A DNA stretch of 64,000 nt from Polyangiaceae bacterium (GTDB lineage: Bacteria; Myxococcota_A; Polyangia; Polyangiales; Polyangiaceae), in assembly GCA_041389725.1 (NCBI GenBank), contig JAWKRG010000006.1, positions 1-64,000 on the forward strand. The letters are read 5' to 3'. Under the pieces are notes generated by a model. That model had not been told where the DNA came from. It did no database searches and saw nothing but the letters and a program-made list of their open reading frames with translations. Shown here one piece after another: positions 1 to 8,681 of this stretch. Positions within the stretch are counted from its first letter, which is position 1. Each line of letters begins with the position of its first letter. The position numbers and the translations under genes were made by a program.

Positions 1-114
1 GATCACAGTCGCCTCGCCGGCCGCTCGGGGCTCGCCGACGATGGTCTCGCTCTTGGACACACCGTGGATGCCGTCCAGAAGGTTGCCCACCAGCTTCGTG
101 ATCTTGTCGGTCAT
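1..114 (-). CDS. GerW/YtfJ family protein, 5' part only (runs off window start)
   Basis: Only the first 38 codons are inside the window. The start ATG at 114-112 overlaps the stop of the DUF2953 gene as ATGA, so translation is probably coupled. The visible N-terminus (MTDKITKLVGNLLDGI, then VSKSETIVGEP) aligns residue by residue with the start of the complete GerW-like protein at 813-1217 (LVKGLLSEI, VSKSDAVVGEV), which makes the two paralogs. In spore formers GerW/YtfJ is needed for germination; outside them the role is unknown. The family call rests on similarity to the nearby paralog and on gene order. Confidence 0.7.
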   Translation of the reverse strand, partial: MTDKITKLVGNLLDGIHGVSKSETIVGEPRAAGEATVI

Positions 115-782
115 GGCTTCGTCCCTTCCTCGGCCACAGTGTTGCTGCGCGGCCCGAGTCGGACCTTTCGTACCACGAACCAGAGCGAATCGACGAGCAA
201 CCGCCCCGGCCAGATGGAAATTGTGCCGGCTAGGCTGGCATCCAGCTTGTCTTCCCACGCCCAGGAAGGCTGCTGACGAATCCGGATCGGGGGAGGCACC
301 ACCCCTGAAAGGACGTTGAGCGCTGCCAGCAGCTTGCCGGTCAAGATCACGTCTCGGAACGAGTAGGCCAGGTCGAGATCGCAGCGGCGAAAAGCGAGGC
401 GGCGCCGCTCGGAGAGCATGAACTCGAGCACCTCGCCGAGGCCGAAGCGTCGTTCGAGAATGTCCGCTGCGCGCCGCCCGCGAGCAAGGGAGCGCTTTGC
501 GCGATCGATGGTGGAGTCCTCGGGCTCCGTTTCCTCTTCTTCCTTCGCTTGCGCGCGGGGCAGGCTTCCCACCCGACGACCAAAGGCGAGCAACTCCGCA
601 CGCGGCGGCACGCCTCGCGCCGCGACCGCGCTCGCAGTGAACGGCCCCAGCTGCAGCCCGCCGGCAGCCGCCCAAGCCTCCGCTTCGCCACGTGCCTGTG
701 CACTGAAGGACAGATCGAGACGCAGCGTGATCAGCGCCAAGCACACGTCCAGCAGCAGCAGAGCGACGATCAGCCAGATCAC
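111..782 (-). CDS. DUF2953-like membrane-anchored protein
   Basis: This 223-residue protein has one N-terminal hydrophobic segment (about residues 2-20), an acidic linker near 75-90 (EEEETEPED) and a C-terminal part without clear motifs. The pattern resembles DUF2953 (YtfI), which in Firmicutes sits beside ytfJ, and the same neighbourhood is seen here with GerW-like genes on both sides. It lies 30 bp downstream of the gene at 813-1217 and overlaps the next gene by 4 bp (ATGA), so all three probably form one operon read leftwards. Function is unknown; the family assignment is from memory of the sequence pattern plus context. Confidence 0.6.
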   Translation of the reverse strand: MIWLIVALLLLDVCLALITLRLDLSFSAQARGEAEAWAAAGGLQLGPFTASAVAARGVPPRAELLAFGRRVGSLPRAQAKEEEETEPEDSTIDRAKRSLARGRRAADILERRFGLGEVLEFMLSERRRLAFRRCDLDLAYSFRDVILTGKLLAALNVLSGVVPPPIRIRQQPSWAWEDKLDASLAGTISIWPGRLLVDSLWFVVRKVRLGPRSNTVAEEGTKP

Positions 783-812
783 GACACGCCCGTCTCCGCG
801 GCGCTCGAGGAG

Positions 813-1217
813 CTATTTCTTGCCGTCAGGAAGCTTGCGCGGCGTCGGAGCGGGGGACAGAGCTGCAGGCGCCTCCGTGGGAACCAGCTCGACGCCACGG
901 CGCAGCACCGCCTGACGACCCCGCTTGAGCGCCAGCAGGTGAGGCACGCCGTCTTCGCCGACGACGACGAAGGCCTTGGGCTCCACCACCACGGCGCCGC
1001 CGACGCCTCCCCCTTCGATGCCAGCGTCCGCTTGCTTGCCGTCCTTCTCGTTCTTGCCGCCGAAGCCAACTACCCCGGTGCCAAAGGCCACACTGATCTT
1101 GCTCAGCGGAAGCATCTTGGCGCGGCCCGCATCGCGGACTTCCCCCACGACAGCGTCGCTCTTGCTGACTTTGCCGATTTCGGACAGCAGGCCTTTGACC
1201 AAGTCGTCGAGATCCAT
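813..1217 (-). CDS. GerW/YtfJ family protein
   Basis: The protein has 134 residues. The N-terminus VSKSDAVVGEV, the hydrophobic Gly-rich core (VAFGTGVVGFGG, then GGGVGGAVVVEPKAFVVV) and the length match the GerW (sporulation protein YtfJ) family. The C-terminus is a Pro/Ala-rich tail ending in Lys residues, longer than the core family fold. No signal peptide or membrane segment is visible. It is first in a three-gene operon with the DUF2953 protein and a second GerW-like gene. The role in a Gram-negative organism is not known; a link to myxospore development is speculation. Confidence 0.75.
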   Translation of the reverse strand: MDLDDLVKGLLSEIGKVSKSDAVVGEVRDAGRAKMLPLSKISVAFGTGVVGFGGKNEKDGKQADAGIEGGGVGGAVVVEPKAFVVVGEDGVPHLLALKRGRQAVLRRGVELVPTEAPAALSPAPTPRKLPDGKK

Positions 1218-1250
1218 CGCGGGGATCAGAACACGACCCGGTGTTGGGCG

Positions 1251-1448
1251 TCAAACGGGTCCAAACGGCCTGAAGTGCACCGACGGCAGCGCCGCGAGCC
1301 CCCAAAAGGAGCCCGCGGCTGGCAGAGCCTGCACACATCGAGGGCACTTGGCCTCGAAGGCGTACTTCAGGTCCTCGTTGGCGGCGTCGTAGTTGGCGAT
1401 GTGGGCGTGCCGGCGGGGTGCCGGCACCAGTTGGGCGGCTGGGATCAC
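1251..1448 (-). CDS. Small hypothetical protein with one CPRC motif
   Basis: This 65-codon frame starts with GTG overlapping the sirtuin stop codon (GTGA) and ends 33 bp before the next gene. The middle reads ANEDLKYAFEAKCPRC, which looks like real protein with half a zinc-binding pair. It starts inside a 38-bp segment that is also present at the sirtuin 3' end (see the repeat at 1435-1516), so it may be the displaced old C-terminal reading frame of the sirtuin or the tail of another gene. It could be non-coding. No family is recognised. Confidence 0.3.
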   Translation of the reverse strand: MIPAAQLVPAPRRHAHIANYDAANEDLKYAFEAKCPRCVQALPAAGSFWGLAALPSVHFRPFGPV

Positions 1449-1516
1449 TTCGCTGAAGTAGGCATCGATGCAGCCAGCGCGGCCGGAATCACTTCGCTGA
1501 CGTCAGCATCGATGCA
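1435..1516. repeat. Imperfect 38-bp tandem duplication, 44-bp spacing
   Basis: Two copies, 1435-1472 and 1479-1516, share most positions, including the blocks TGCATCGATGC and TCAGCGAAGTGAT on the minus strand. The offset of 44 bp is not a multiple of three, so the second copy is read in a different frame. The first copy on the coding strand encodes the sirtuin residues IDADVSEVIPAA; in the second the same peptide (SEVIPAA) appears in the frame of the small downstream gene while the sirtuin frame terminates. Confidence 0.8.
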
Positions 1517-2233
1517 AAAGCTGGCCAGAGCGTCCTGGGGCGTCTCGCCGCGATTCACGATCACGTAGGGCGTCCTGCGCTCCGCGGCCCGCCGGGGGAC
1601 GTCCGCAGCTGGCGTCACCACCAGGGACGATCCCAAGGCGAGCATCAGATCGCAGTCCGCCGCGTCCTGCATGGCCTGACGCAGAGCTGCGAGATCCAAG
1701 GCTTCACCAAACATGACGACTCCGGGCTTGAGCAGCTCACCGCAATCTCGACATGTGGGCGGCTGCCGCGTCCGTTCGAAGGCCAGAAGCGCCGGTGCGA
1801 TGGGCTCACGCTTGTCGCAGCCCAAGCAGACGGTGCTCGCGTTGCTGCCGTGCAGCTCGATCAGATGCTCGGCCGAGCTCCCTGCGGCTTGATGCAGACC
1901 GTCGACGTTTTGAGTCACCACGCGTAGCAACTGACCGCTCCGCTCCATCTCCACCAAGGCCTGATGGGCGGCGTTGGGACGGGCGTCGCGAAAGGCAGCC
2001 GCCCCTTCGAGCTTGAACTCCCAGTAGTCCACCCGCGCGGACTCGCTCGCCACGAAGTCCTGAAAGTAGACTGGCGACCGCTTCGTCCACACGCCCGCCG
2101 GTCCGCGGAAATCGGGGATGCCGCTGCCCGTCGAAATGCCCGCTCCGGTGAAGGCCACCACGCGCCGCGCGGCGCGTAGCAACTCCGCGAGTTGGCGGAT
2201 GCCGTCGCCCTTCGTGAGAGTCGTGGTGCTCAC
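1445..2233 (-). CDS. SIR2 family NAD-dependent protein deacylase
   Basis: This 262-residue sirtuin would remove acyl groups from lysines using NAD+ in the cytoplasm. Key motifs are GAGIS (30-34) with PDFRG for NAD+ binding, TQNVDGLH (107-114), the catalytic His128 in ELHGS, and a complete zinc site with two Cys pairs (CLGC 136-139, CRDC 161-164). GSSL and VIVNRGE close the Rossmann fold. Length is normal. The 3' end carries a duplicated segment that fixes where the frame stops (TSAK-stop), so the last 10 or so residues are probably not ancestral. It is divergent from the MATE gene, 50 bp apart. The actual acyl specificity cannot be read from the sequence. Confidence 0.93.
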   Translation of the reverse strand: MSTTTLTKGDGIRQLAELLRAARRVVAFTGAGISTGSGIPDFRGPAGVWTKRSPVYFQDFVASESARVDYWEFKLEGAAAFRDARPNAAHQALVEMERSGQLLRVVTQNVDGLHQAAGSSAEHLIELHGSNASTVCLGCDKREPIAPALLAFERTRQPPTCRDCGELLKPGVVMFGEALDLAALRQAMQDAADCDLMLALGSSLVVTPAADVPRRAAERRTPYVIVNRGETPQDALASFCIDADVSEVIPAALAASMPTSAK

Positions 2234-2283
2234 AGCAAATTGCTAGCCAGAGGGAGCCGAGTCCCCTATGTAACCCGGCATCG

Positions 2284-3609
2284 ATGATCGCGAAAGATCG
2301 GCGCAGCCGCATTCTGGAAATCGCGCTGCCGATCATCGGGGGCATGGTCAGCCAGAACGTCCTGAACCTGGTCGACACGCTGATGGTCGGCCAGCTGGGA
2401 GACGTAGCTCTGGCTGCGGTCGGCCTGGGCAGCTTTGCCAACTTCATGTGCACGGCCTTCGTCACCGGGCTCTCGACGGGGGTTCAGGCCATGAGCGCCC
2501 GGCGCGTGGGCGAAGGTCGCAGTAGCGAGCAAGCCGTTCCCCTCAACGGCGGCTTGCTGCTGGCTATGAGTCTAGGGTTCGTGCTCAGCGCCGTGCTCAT
2601 GCTGACGGCCGCGCGTTGGTTCCCACTCCTGTCCAACGACGCTGCCTTGACGCAAGAGGGCGTGCCCTACCTGCAGGCACGACTGACCGCCATGGTGGCG
2701 GTGGGGATGAACTTCAGCTTTCGGGGCTACTTCAACGGCGTGGGGCAGAGCCGGCTCTACATGCGAACGCTGGTGATCATGCACGCCACCAACGTCGTGA
2801 TCAGCTATGTGCTCATCTTTGGCACCTTCGGCGCACCACGACTTGGTTCCCTGGGAGCTGGCGTCGGTAGCGCGATCGCGACTTGGGTCGGGACTGCCAC
2901 CTACGTGGTACTTGCGCTCAAACACGCGCGCAGCAGTGGATTCCTGCGAGGACTACCGGACAGCTCGACGCTCCGCACCATGCTGCGACTCAGCCTTCCC
3001 GCCGGCTTTCAACAGTTGTTCTTTGCAGCGGGAATGACCGCCTTCTTCGCCATCATCGCGCGGGTGGGTACGCGCGAGCTGGCAGCTTCCAACGTGCTGC
3101 TCAACCTGCTCCTGGTCGCGCTCCTACCCGCCATGGGCTTTGGCCTGGCCGCTGCGTCCCTGGTGGGTCAAGCCTTGGGCAAGAAGGACGAAGCCGACGC
3201 TCGACGCTGGGCCAGCGAAGTCATGCGCCTCGCCTTCGTTCTAATCTCACTGCTGGCTTTGCCGGCGTTGGTCGCACCCCAATGGGTGCTAGCGCCCTTC
3301 CTCCACGATCCCGCGACCTTGGAAGTCGGGCGCTGGCCGCTGCGCCTGATCGCCGCGGGCATGCCCATCGACACGCTGGGGTTGGTGTTGATGCTCAGCA
3401 TGCAGGGGGCCGGCGACACGCGCGCGGTACTCGTCGTGTCGGTAGTGATGCAGTGGCTGATCCTGCTGCCCGCCGTCTGGGTAGTGGGCAAACTGCTGGC
3501 CTTGGGACTGATCGGGATCTGGATGGTACAGCTCGTCTACCGCGTGGCCCAAGCCGGAGTATTCGCGGCTTTGTGGCGACGCGGCGGCTGGGCCCGGGTG
3601 CGGGTGTGA
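2284..3609 (+). CDS. MATE family multidrug exporter
   Basis: This 441-residue integral membrane protein has about twelve hydrophobic segments arranged as two similar halves, each opening with the MATE pattern (ALPIIGGMVSQNVLNLVDTL in the first half, SLPAGFQQLFF in the second). The family exports drugs or metabolites in exchange for Na+ or H+. The ATG at 2284 is followed directly by the charged leader MIAKDRRSRI before helix 1; no Shine-Dalgarno is evident upstream. It stands alone between a divergent sirtuin gene and the convergent broken dehydrogenase, whose stop lies 4 bp away. Substrate unknown. Confidence 0.93.
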   Translation: MIAKDRRSRILEIALPIIGGMVSQNVLNLVDTLMVGQLGDVALAAVGLGSFANFMCTAFVTGLSTGVQAMSARRVGEGRSSEQAVPLNGGLLLAMSLGFVLSAVLMLTAARWFPLLSNDAALTQEGVPYLQARLTAMVAVGMNFSFRGYFNGVGQSRLYMRTLVIMHATNVVISYVLIFGTFGAPRLGSLGAGVGSAIATWVGTATYVVLALKHARSSGFLRGLPDSSTLRTMLRLSLPAGFQQLFFAAGMTAFFAIIARVGTRELAASNVLLNLLLVALLPAMGFGLAAASLVGQALGKKDEADARRWASEVMRLAFVLISLLALPALVAPQWVLAPFLHDPATLEVGRWPLRLIAAGMPIDTLGLVLMLSMQGAGDTRAVLVVSVVMQWLILLPAVWVVGKLLALGLIGIWMVQLVYRVAQAGVFAALWRRGGWARVRV

Positions 3610-3613
3610 GGCC

Positions 3614-4965
3614 CTATTCGGCCTCGATGTGATACACGGTGCCGTTGTTCAACCCGAAGACGTAGAGTTCGCCTACGCCGTCCTGACCAAAGGACGAGAT
3701 GTTCTTGAGCGCCGTTCCTGGATTGATGTCCGAGGTGATCTCGCTCGCGTCCACGGCCGTGGTTCCATTGAAGGTCAGACGCCAGAAGTTGCCGGAGCAG
3801 TAGTCGGCGTAGATGTAGACGCCCCGCAGCCCAGGGATCTTCGAACCACGGTACACGTAGCCGCCGGTGACGGAGCAACCCTTGGCGTGCGTGTATTCCG
3901 CGACTGGCAGTTTCTTGCCGCTCTTGTCGCAGCTCGTACCCTCGTAGCACGAGCTGCCTTCCATGACGCGCCATCCCCAGTTGGTGCCCGATGGCGCTGC
4001 CCGCGGGCTCCACGTCGATCTCCTCGATCTTCCCTGCCCCACGTCGCCGATGTACATGTCCCCGGTGCAGACGTCGAAGGTCACCCCACGGGTTGCGCAG
4101 GCCGTAGCTCCAAAGCTCCGCGCGAGTCCCCGCGCCGCTCATGTTCCCTGCTGGGAATCGCGTACTTCGCCGCCTGCGGGAGCTGCGTCGACATCGACAT
4201 GCAGGATTTTGCCCAGCAGCGTGTCGAGGTTCTGTCCGTTGCTGTCCGTTCCGTGCACGTCTCCCGCGCCACCGCCGTCGAGAGCGATGTAGAGCCGCCC
4301 GCCGTCGCCGGGGCGAACTCGATGCTGCCACCGTTGTGGTTGGTTTCGCTGGCGGCACCGCAGCACCACCTTTCACTGGTGTCGTCCGCGATGTCGCCGC
4401 TAGCAGAGAACTCGCTGATCACCGTGGGTCACCTGTGGGCGCCGTCCCTGCTGTTGCCGGAGTAGTGCACGAAGAAGCGACCGCTGGTCGCGTAGCGCTG
4501 GGGTGGAAGGCGAGACCCAGCAAGCCTCGTTCCCCGCCCGCTGCGATGCGGTCACTGATGTTCAGAAGCGGCTGCGCGAGCTTCGCGCCAGCCTTCGATC
4601 TGGATCTGGCCGCGCCCCTTCGGCGACGAACAGCCGCTCGGCGTCGCCCAAAAGCTGTGCCCACTGTGGGGCTGCTCAGCCCCGTCGCATAGGGAGGTGA
4701 GCTTGAGATTGGAACGGTGCCGCTCGCTGACTGCAATCGAACAAGGTCGCGCCGCCTGCGCCGCCGACGCCGCCACTTCCTGACGTGCCGCCGGTGCCCA
4801 TGGCGCCGTTGCCTCCGCTGCCTGACGCGCCGCCCCGGTTCCCGAGCCGCCACCACTGTTCCCGCCGTCTGCTGGCCCACCGCCCCCGTCGTCGTCGCTA
4901 CCGCAACCGACCATGCCCACAGCAATGGCAATCCCACACGCACCAACCAAGATCGAGCGCCTCAT
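3614..4965 (-). pseudogene. PQQ-type glucose/sorbosone dehydrogenase lipoprotein, multiply frameshifted
   Basis: An ATG at 4965 behind a strong ribosome site (GGAGG) opens a lipoprotein signal (MRRSILVGAC, then VGMVGCGSDDD) and a Gly/Ser/Thr-rich linker. Downstream, family pieces occur in order but in shifting frames: LFDC, LKLTSL, ATGLSSPTVGTAFG, GERGLLGLAFHP, GGSIEFAP, DGGGAGDVHGT, LGKILHVDVDA, CTGDMYIGDVGQG, GTNWGWRVMEG, GVYIYADYCSGNFW, and GELYVFGLNNGTVYHIE at the end. Frame changes come every few dozen bases, and paired changes restore frame within about 30 bases (for example around 4020-4045). Peptide similarity between breaks is excellent. That fits local sequencing or assembly error better than old decay. 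If repaired it would be a secreted, soluble quinoprotein-type beta-propeller anchored by lipid. Confidence 0.75.
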
Positions 4966-5039
4966 GAACAATCCTCCAAGCAAGGCCTCAGCTTAGAACG
5001 CTTGGCCCCCCACGGCCAGGGCGGTCACTGCGCCTGCGC

Positions 5040-6026
5040 TCAGTCCACGCTGAGCACCGCCGCCCCGCACAGCGCGCCGCGGCGCAAATCTTCGAGGGCT
5101 CGCCATGCGTCGACGAGCGGGTAGCAGGTCACTGCCGTCCGAATTGCGGCACGAGCGGCCAGGGCCATGAACTCTTCACCGTCCGTCCGGGTCAGATTCG
5201 CCACCGACACCAGCCGCCGTTCTCCCCAGAGCAGCTCGTAGGGAAACGTCGGGATCGCAGACATGTGGATCCCAGCGCACACCACCGTGCCACCCTTCTC
5301 GACTGCGGACAGCGCACGAGGCACGAGCCCGCCGACCGGCGCGAAGATGATAGCCGCGGCGATCGGCTCGGGCGGCACCTCATCGGAGCCGCCCGCCCAC
5401 TGCGCCCCGAGACTACGTGCAAACCTCTGCGCCTCTTCGTCCCCGGGACGGGTGAAGGCCAGCACCTTTCGCCCCTGGAACGTAGCGAGTTGCGCCACGA
5501 TGTGGGCCGACGACCCAAAACCGTAGAGGCCAACGCAGGGTGCGTCCGCGGTCATCGCCAGCGCTCGATAGCCGATGAGACCCGCGCACAGCAGCGGCGC
5601 GATCTCTGCGTCGGAATAGGATCCCGGCAGCCGCAGCGCGAAACGCGCGTCCACCACGGCGTACTCGGCGTAGCCGCCGTCCAAGTGGTAGCCGGTGAAG
5701 CGCGCATCGTCGCAGAGGTTCTCGCGACCACTTTCACAGAAGCGGCAGTGCCCGCAGGTCCATCCAAGCCAGGGAATGCCCACGCGCTGCCCGCGCGTGA
5801 ATCCGTCCACGCCGTCTCCCACCCGTTCCACGGTGCCGACCACCTGGTGGCCCAGCACGAGGGGCAGTTTCCCGTCGGTCAGTTCGCCATCACAAATGTG
5901 CAAGTCGGTGCGACACACACCGCAGTAGCGCACTCGTACCAAGAGTTGCCCAGCTTCCGCTTGCGGAGTTGGGATGTCCTCCGAACGCAACTCGCGTCGG
6001 ATCTGGTCGAGTACCATGGCGCGCAT
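5040..6026 (-). CDS. Zinc-dependent alcohol dehydrogenase (MDR family)
   Basis: The 328-residue protein starts at ATG 6026 (MRAMVLDQIRR); the frame stays open far upstream but family similarity begins here. Catalytic zinc ligands are Cys38 (CGVCRTDLH) and His60 (LGHQVVG). The structural zinc site is complete: Cys91, Cys94, Cys97 and Cys105. The coenzyme site is GLYGFGSSAHIVAQLA. HLDGGYAEY matches single-chain alcohol dehydrogenases of the AdhA/AdhP kind that oxidise alcohols or reduce aldehydes with NAD(P)(H). It is monocistronic, divergent from the HelD-like gene with 234 bp between. Substrate is not predictable. Confidence 0.92.
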   Translation of the reverse strand: MRAMVLDQIRRELRSEDIPTPQAEAGQLLVRVRYCGVCRTDLHICDGELTDGKLPLVLGHQVVGTVERVGDGVDGFTRGQRVGIPWLGWTCGHCRFCESGRENLCDDARFTGYHLDGGYAEYAVVDARFALRLPGSYSDAEIAPLLCAGLIGYRALAMTADAPCVGLYGFGSSAHIVAQLATFQGRKVLAFTRPGDEEAQRFARSLGAQWAGGSDEVPPEPIAAAIIFAPVGGLVPRALSAVEKGGTVVCAGIHMSAIPTFPYELLWGERRLVSVANLTRTDGEEFMALAARAAIRTAVTCYPLVDAWRALEDLRRGALCGAAVLSVD

Positions 6027-6260
6027 GTCTACCCCTCGGCGCGGTCGCGGTTTGGGCGAAGGCTCAGCATAGCGCCACTGCCAGCCCGCTTCATCCGGCA
6101 CCTCGACTCCATCCAGCCCCCGCCCGCTCACACGAAAAGCCCGGCGTTCATCTCCGCCGCCGACCGCGCCAGCCCCCTCCCCAAGCCCCGAAAAAGATGC
6201 TAGTCCCGTCCGTCCGCCGGACGTCACGGCCTTTTTGCGGCCCTCCGGAGCCCACCCCCA

Positions 6261-8678
6261 ATGACGATGAGCCAAGACCGCCCACTGACGAACGAGTCCG
6301 GCGAACCCGCCGCCGATGCCGTAGTGCGCGAGGAGCAGAAGTGCCTCGACCGCGTCCTTGCCCACGTGGCGGAGCGTCGCGGACGCCCGTCGGAACGACC
6401 GGAAGCGAACTACGACGAGCAAATGATCGCGCTTCGTGACGAGATAGCGACGGCGCGCCAGGAAGACCTGCCACCCCTCTACGAGTTGATGGACCGGCTG
6501 CAGCGACTGGCGGCCCACCGACGCCAGAGCAGCGAGGGTTGGGTCGACACTCGCTCCCCCTACTTCGGCAGACTGGTGCTGCAGGAAGGCGAGCGTCGCC
6601 GCGAAGTGTTGATCGGGCGGTCCACCTACCTGGATACCCAGTCGGGGATCCGCATCGTCGACTGGCGGGATGCACCGGTGAGTCGCCTGTACTATCGCTA
6701 CGACGAGGGCGACGACTACGAAGAGATCTTCGGGGATCGCGAGGTGAGCGGCGAAGTCGTCACTCGCCGCAGCGTGAACATCGTGGAGTCCGAACTGAAA
6801 CGCATCGGGACTCCGGATGGCACGTTCGTGCGGGGACGCGGTGGCGAGTGGCGACGACTGGGCGACGACGCCATGCGGCTCGCTGGCGGCCAGGGCAGCG
6901 CGCTCCGCGCGGAGTCTCACCATGCCCCCAAGAAGCTGGGCGTCGGCATCGACGGCGGCGAGGACCGTCATCTGCGCGAGATCACCGCGCTGATCGACCC
7001 GCGTCAGTTCGATTTGATCACGCAGCCGGATTCGGGCCTGGTGGTGATCCAAGGTGGCGCCGGTAGTGGCAAGACGACGATTGGCCTGCACCGCTTGGCC
7101 TACCTGGCCTTCCAAGATCCGCGGCGCTTTAGGCCAGACAAGATGCTCGTAGTCGCCTTCAACGCCGCCCTGGTGCGCTACATCTCGCAAGTCCTTCCCG
7201 CTTTGGGCATCTCCGGCATCCCGATCCGCACCTACGAGAACTGGGCCGAACGCACGCGGAGTGCGCAGCTGCCCCGTCTGCCAAGGCGCTACTCAGACAG
7301 CACCCCAGCGGTGGTGTCCCGCCTCAAGAAGCACCCGGCCATGCTGGCTTTGATCGACGAGATGGTCGACACCCTGGCCGCAGAAGTCGCCGCCGAACTC
7401 GAGGAAAAGTTGGGAGAGGAAGCGCCCCCGGTGCTTCGCGCCTGGGAGTCGACGCGCGGCCGCGCCCTGGCGCATCGCCACCACGCCCTGCGCGCCTTCG
7501 TGGACCGCGGCGCTGGCGCGAGCTTGGGCTCGGGGCAGCGCACCAAAGTGCACAACATCGTGGATCGACACCTCGCTCGCTGTCGTGACGTCCTCACGGT
7601 CTGGGCAGATCTCCTCAGCGACGCAGCGCGCTTGCAGCAGGCCCTCGAACGTCACGCTCCTGGGGATTTCTCGCCCCGCGACTTGCGCGAGGCCCATGCC
7701 TGGTGCACCGCTCGCTCCAGCGAGATGATCGAAGAACTGCTCGACGCCGAGGACGAGCCGCCGCCACGCAAAGGACGTAGCCCTCACCCGCCCACCGCCG
7801 TCGGCGACGACGACGACCGAAGCCGCGGCGTCGACGGTGAAAGCGTGGAGGAGCGAGCCCACTTCGACCGCGAGGACGACACGTTGCTCCTGCGCCTGTG
7901 CCAGCGCCTGCGCGGACCGCTGCGCCGAGGCGCGCGTGCGAAGGAAGCGCTGGTCTACGAGCACGTGTTGGTCGACGAGGCCCAAGACTTGTCGCCCGTG
8001 GAGCTGGCCGTGGTGTTCGGCACCGTCAGCCAAGCCGAGAGCGTCACCCTGGCCGGCGACGTCGCACAGCGGCTGCTGATGGACAACGGCTTTTCCGACT
8101 GGGAGACGGTGCTGGGCGAGCTCGGCAAGTCCCACGTCGCCGTCGAGCCCCTCAAGCTGAGCTACCGCTCGACTCAAGAAGTGCTCGACGTGGCCCACGC
8201 CGTGCTGGGGCAATTGGCCCCCGAGGAACGGCCGAAGGCAACGCGCTCGGGAGCGCCGGTGGAGCTGTTCACCTTCGGTCACACCGGCGATGCGGTGGGC
8301 TTCTTGGCGGACGCGTTGCGTTCGTTGATGGCACAAGAGCCCCAGGCCAGCGTAGCGGTCATCGCCCGCTTTCCAGAGCAAGCGGACCTGTTCTTTTCCG
8401 GGCTGCAGAAGGGCGAAGTGCCGTACTTGCGCCGGATCGCCGAACAGGACTTTCCCTTCCGCCCCGGGGTCGACGTCACGGACGTGCGTCAGGTCAAGGG
8501 ACTCGAGTTCGACTATGTGATCATCGTCGAGGCAAGTGACCAGAGCTACCCCGACGACGACGAGGCACGCCACCTGCTTCACATCGCTGCCACGCGCGCC
8601 GCGCATCAACTTTGGTTCGTGTGTTCGGGGGCGCCTTCACGGCTGCTCCCCGAAGTCCTGCGCGAACAGAGCTATTGA
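6261..8678 (+). CDS. HelD-like ATPase (UvrD/Rep superfamily), RNA polymerase recycling factor
   Basis: The 805-residue protein has a charged, helical N-terminus (about 1-80, the family's arm that enters the RNA polymerase secondary channel), a Walker A GGAGSGKTT near residue 263, Walker B as VDEAQDLS near 570, and C-terminal helicase motifs including VRQVKGLEFDYVIIVEA near 745. HelD releases stalled RNA polymerase from DNA using ATP. The residues between about 420 and 550 contain a low-complexity acidic insertion (EDEPPPRKGR, GDDDDRSRGVDGE). It starts at MTMSQDRP and is followed after 3 bp by the ChaN-like gene. It could instead be a DNA helicase, but the long N-terminus before Walker A favours HelD. 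Confidence 0.85.
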   Translation: MTMSQDRPLTNESGEPAADAVVREEQKCLDRVLAHVAERRGRPSERPEANYDEQMIALRDEIATARQEDLPPLYELMDRLQRLAAHRRQSSEGWVDTRSPYFGRLVLQEGERRREVLIGRSTYLDTQSGIRIVDWRDAPVSRLYYRYDEGDDYEEIFGDREVSGEVVTRRSVNIVESELKRIGTPDGTFVRGRGGEWRRLGDDAMRLAGGQGSALRAESHHAPKKLGVGIDGGEDRHLREITALIDPRQFDLITQPDSGLVVIQGGAGSGKTTIGLHRLAYLAFQDPRRFRPDKMLVVAFNAALVRYISQVLPALGISGIPIRTYENWAERTRSAQLPRLPRRYSDSTPAVVSRLKKHPAMLALIDEMVDTLAAEVAAELEEKLGEEAPPVLRAWESTRGRALAHRHHALRAFVDRGAGASLGSGQRTKVHNIVDRHLARCRDVLTVWADLLSDAARLQQALERHAPGDFSPRDLREAHAWCTARSSEMIEELLDAEDEPPPRKGRSPHPPTAVGDDDDRSRGVDGESVEERAHFDREDDTLLLRLCQRLRGPLRRGARAKEALVYEHVLVDEAQDLSPVELAVVFGTVSQAESVTLAGDVAQRLLMDNGFSDWETVLGELGKSHVAVEPLKLSYRSTQEVLDVAHAVLGQLAPEERPKATRSGAPVELFTFGHTGDAVGFLADALRSLMAQEPQASVAVIARFPEQADLFFSGLQKGEVPYLRRIAEQDFPFRPGVDVTDVRQVKGLEFDYVIIVEASDQSYPDDDEARHLLHIAATRAAHQLWFVCSGAPSRLLPEVLREQSY

Positions 8679-8681
8679 ACC

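Noticed and set aside
2234..2244. AGCAAATTGCT palindrome before the sirtuin gene
   Set aside because: It resembles the GCAA/TTGC site but has one-base spacing, and the neighbouring genes do not fit an oxygen-stress group.
6027..7190. Upstream extension of the zinc alcohol dehydrogenase frame
   Set aside because: It runs antisense to the HelD-like gene and has no family similarity; start set at 6026.
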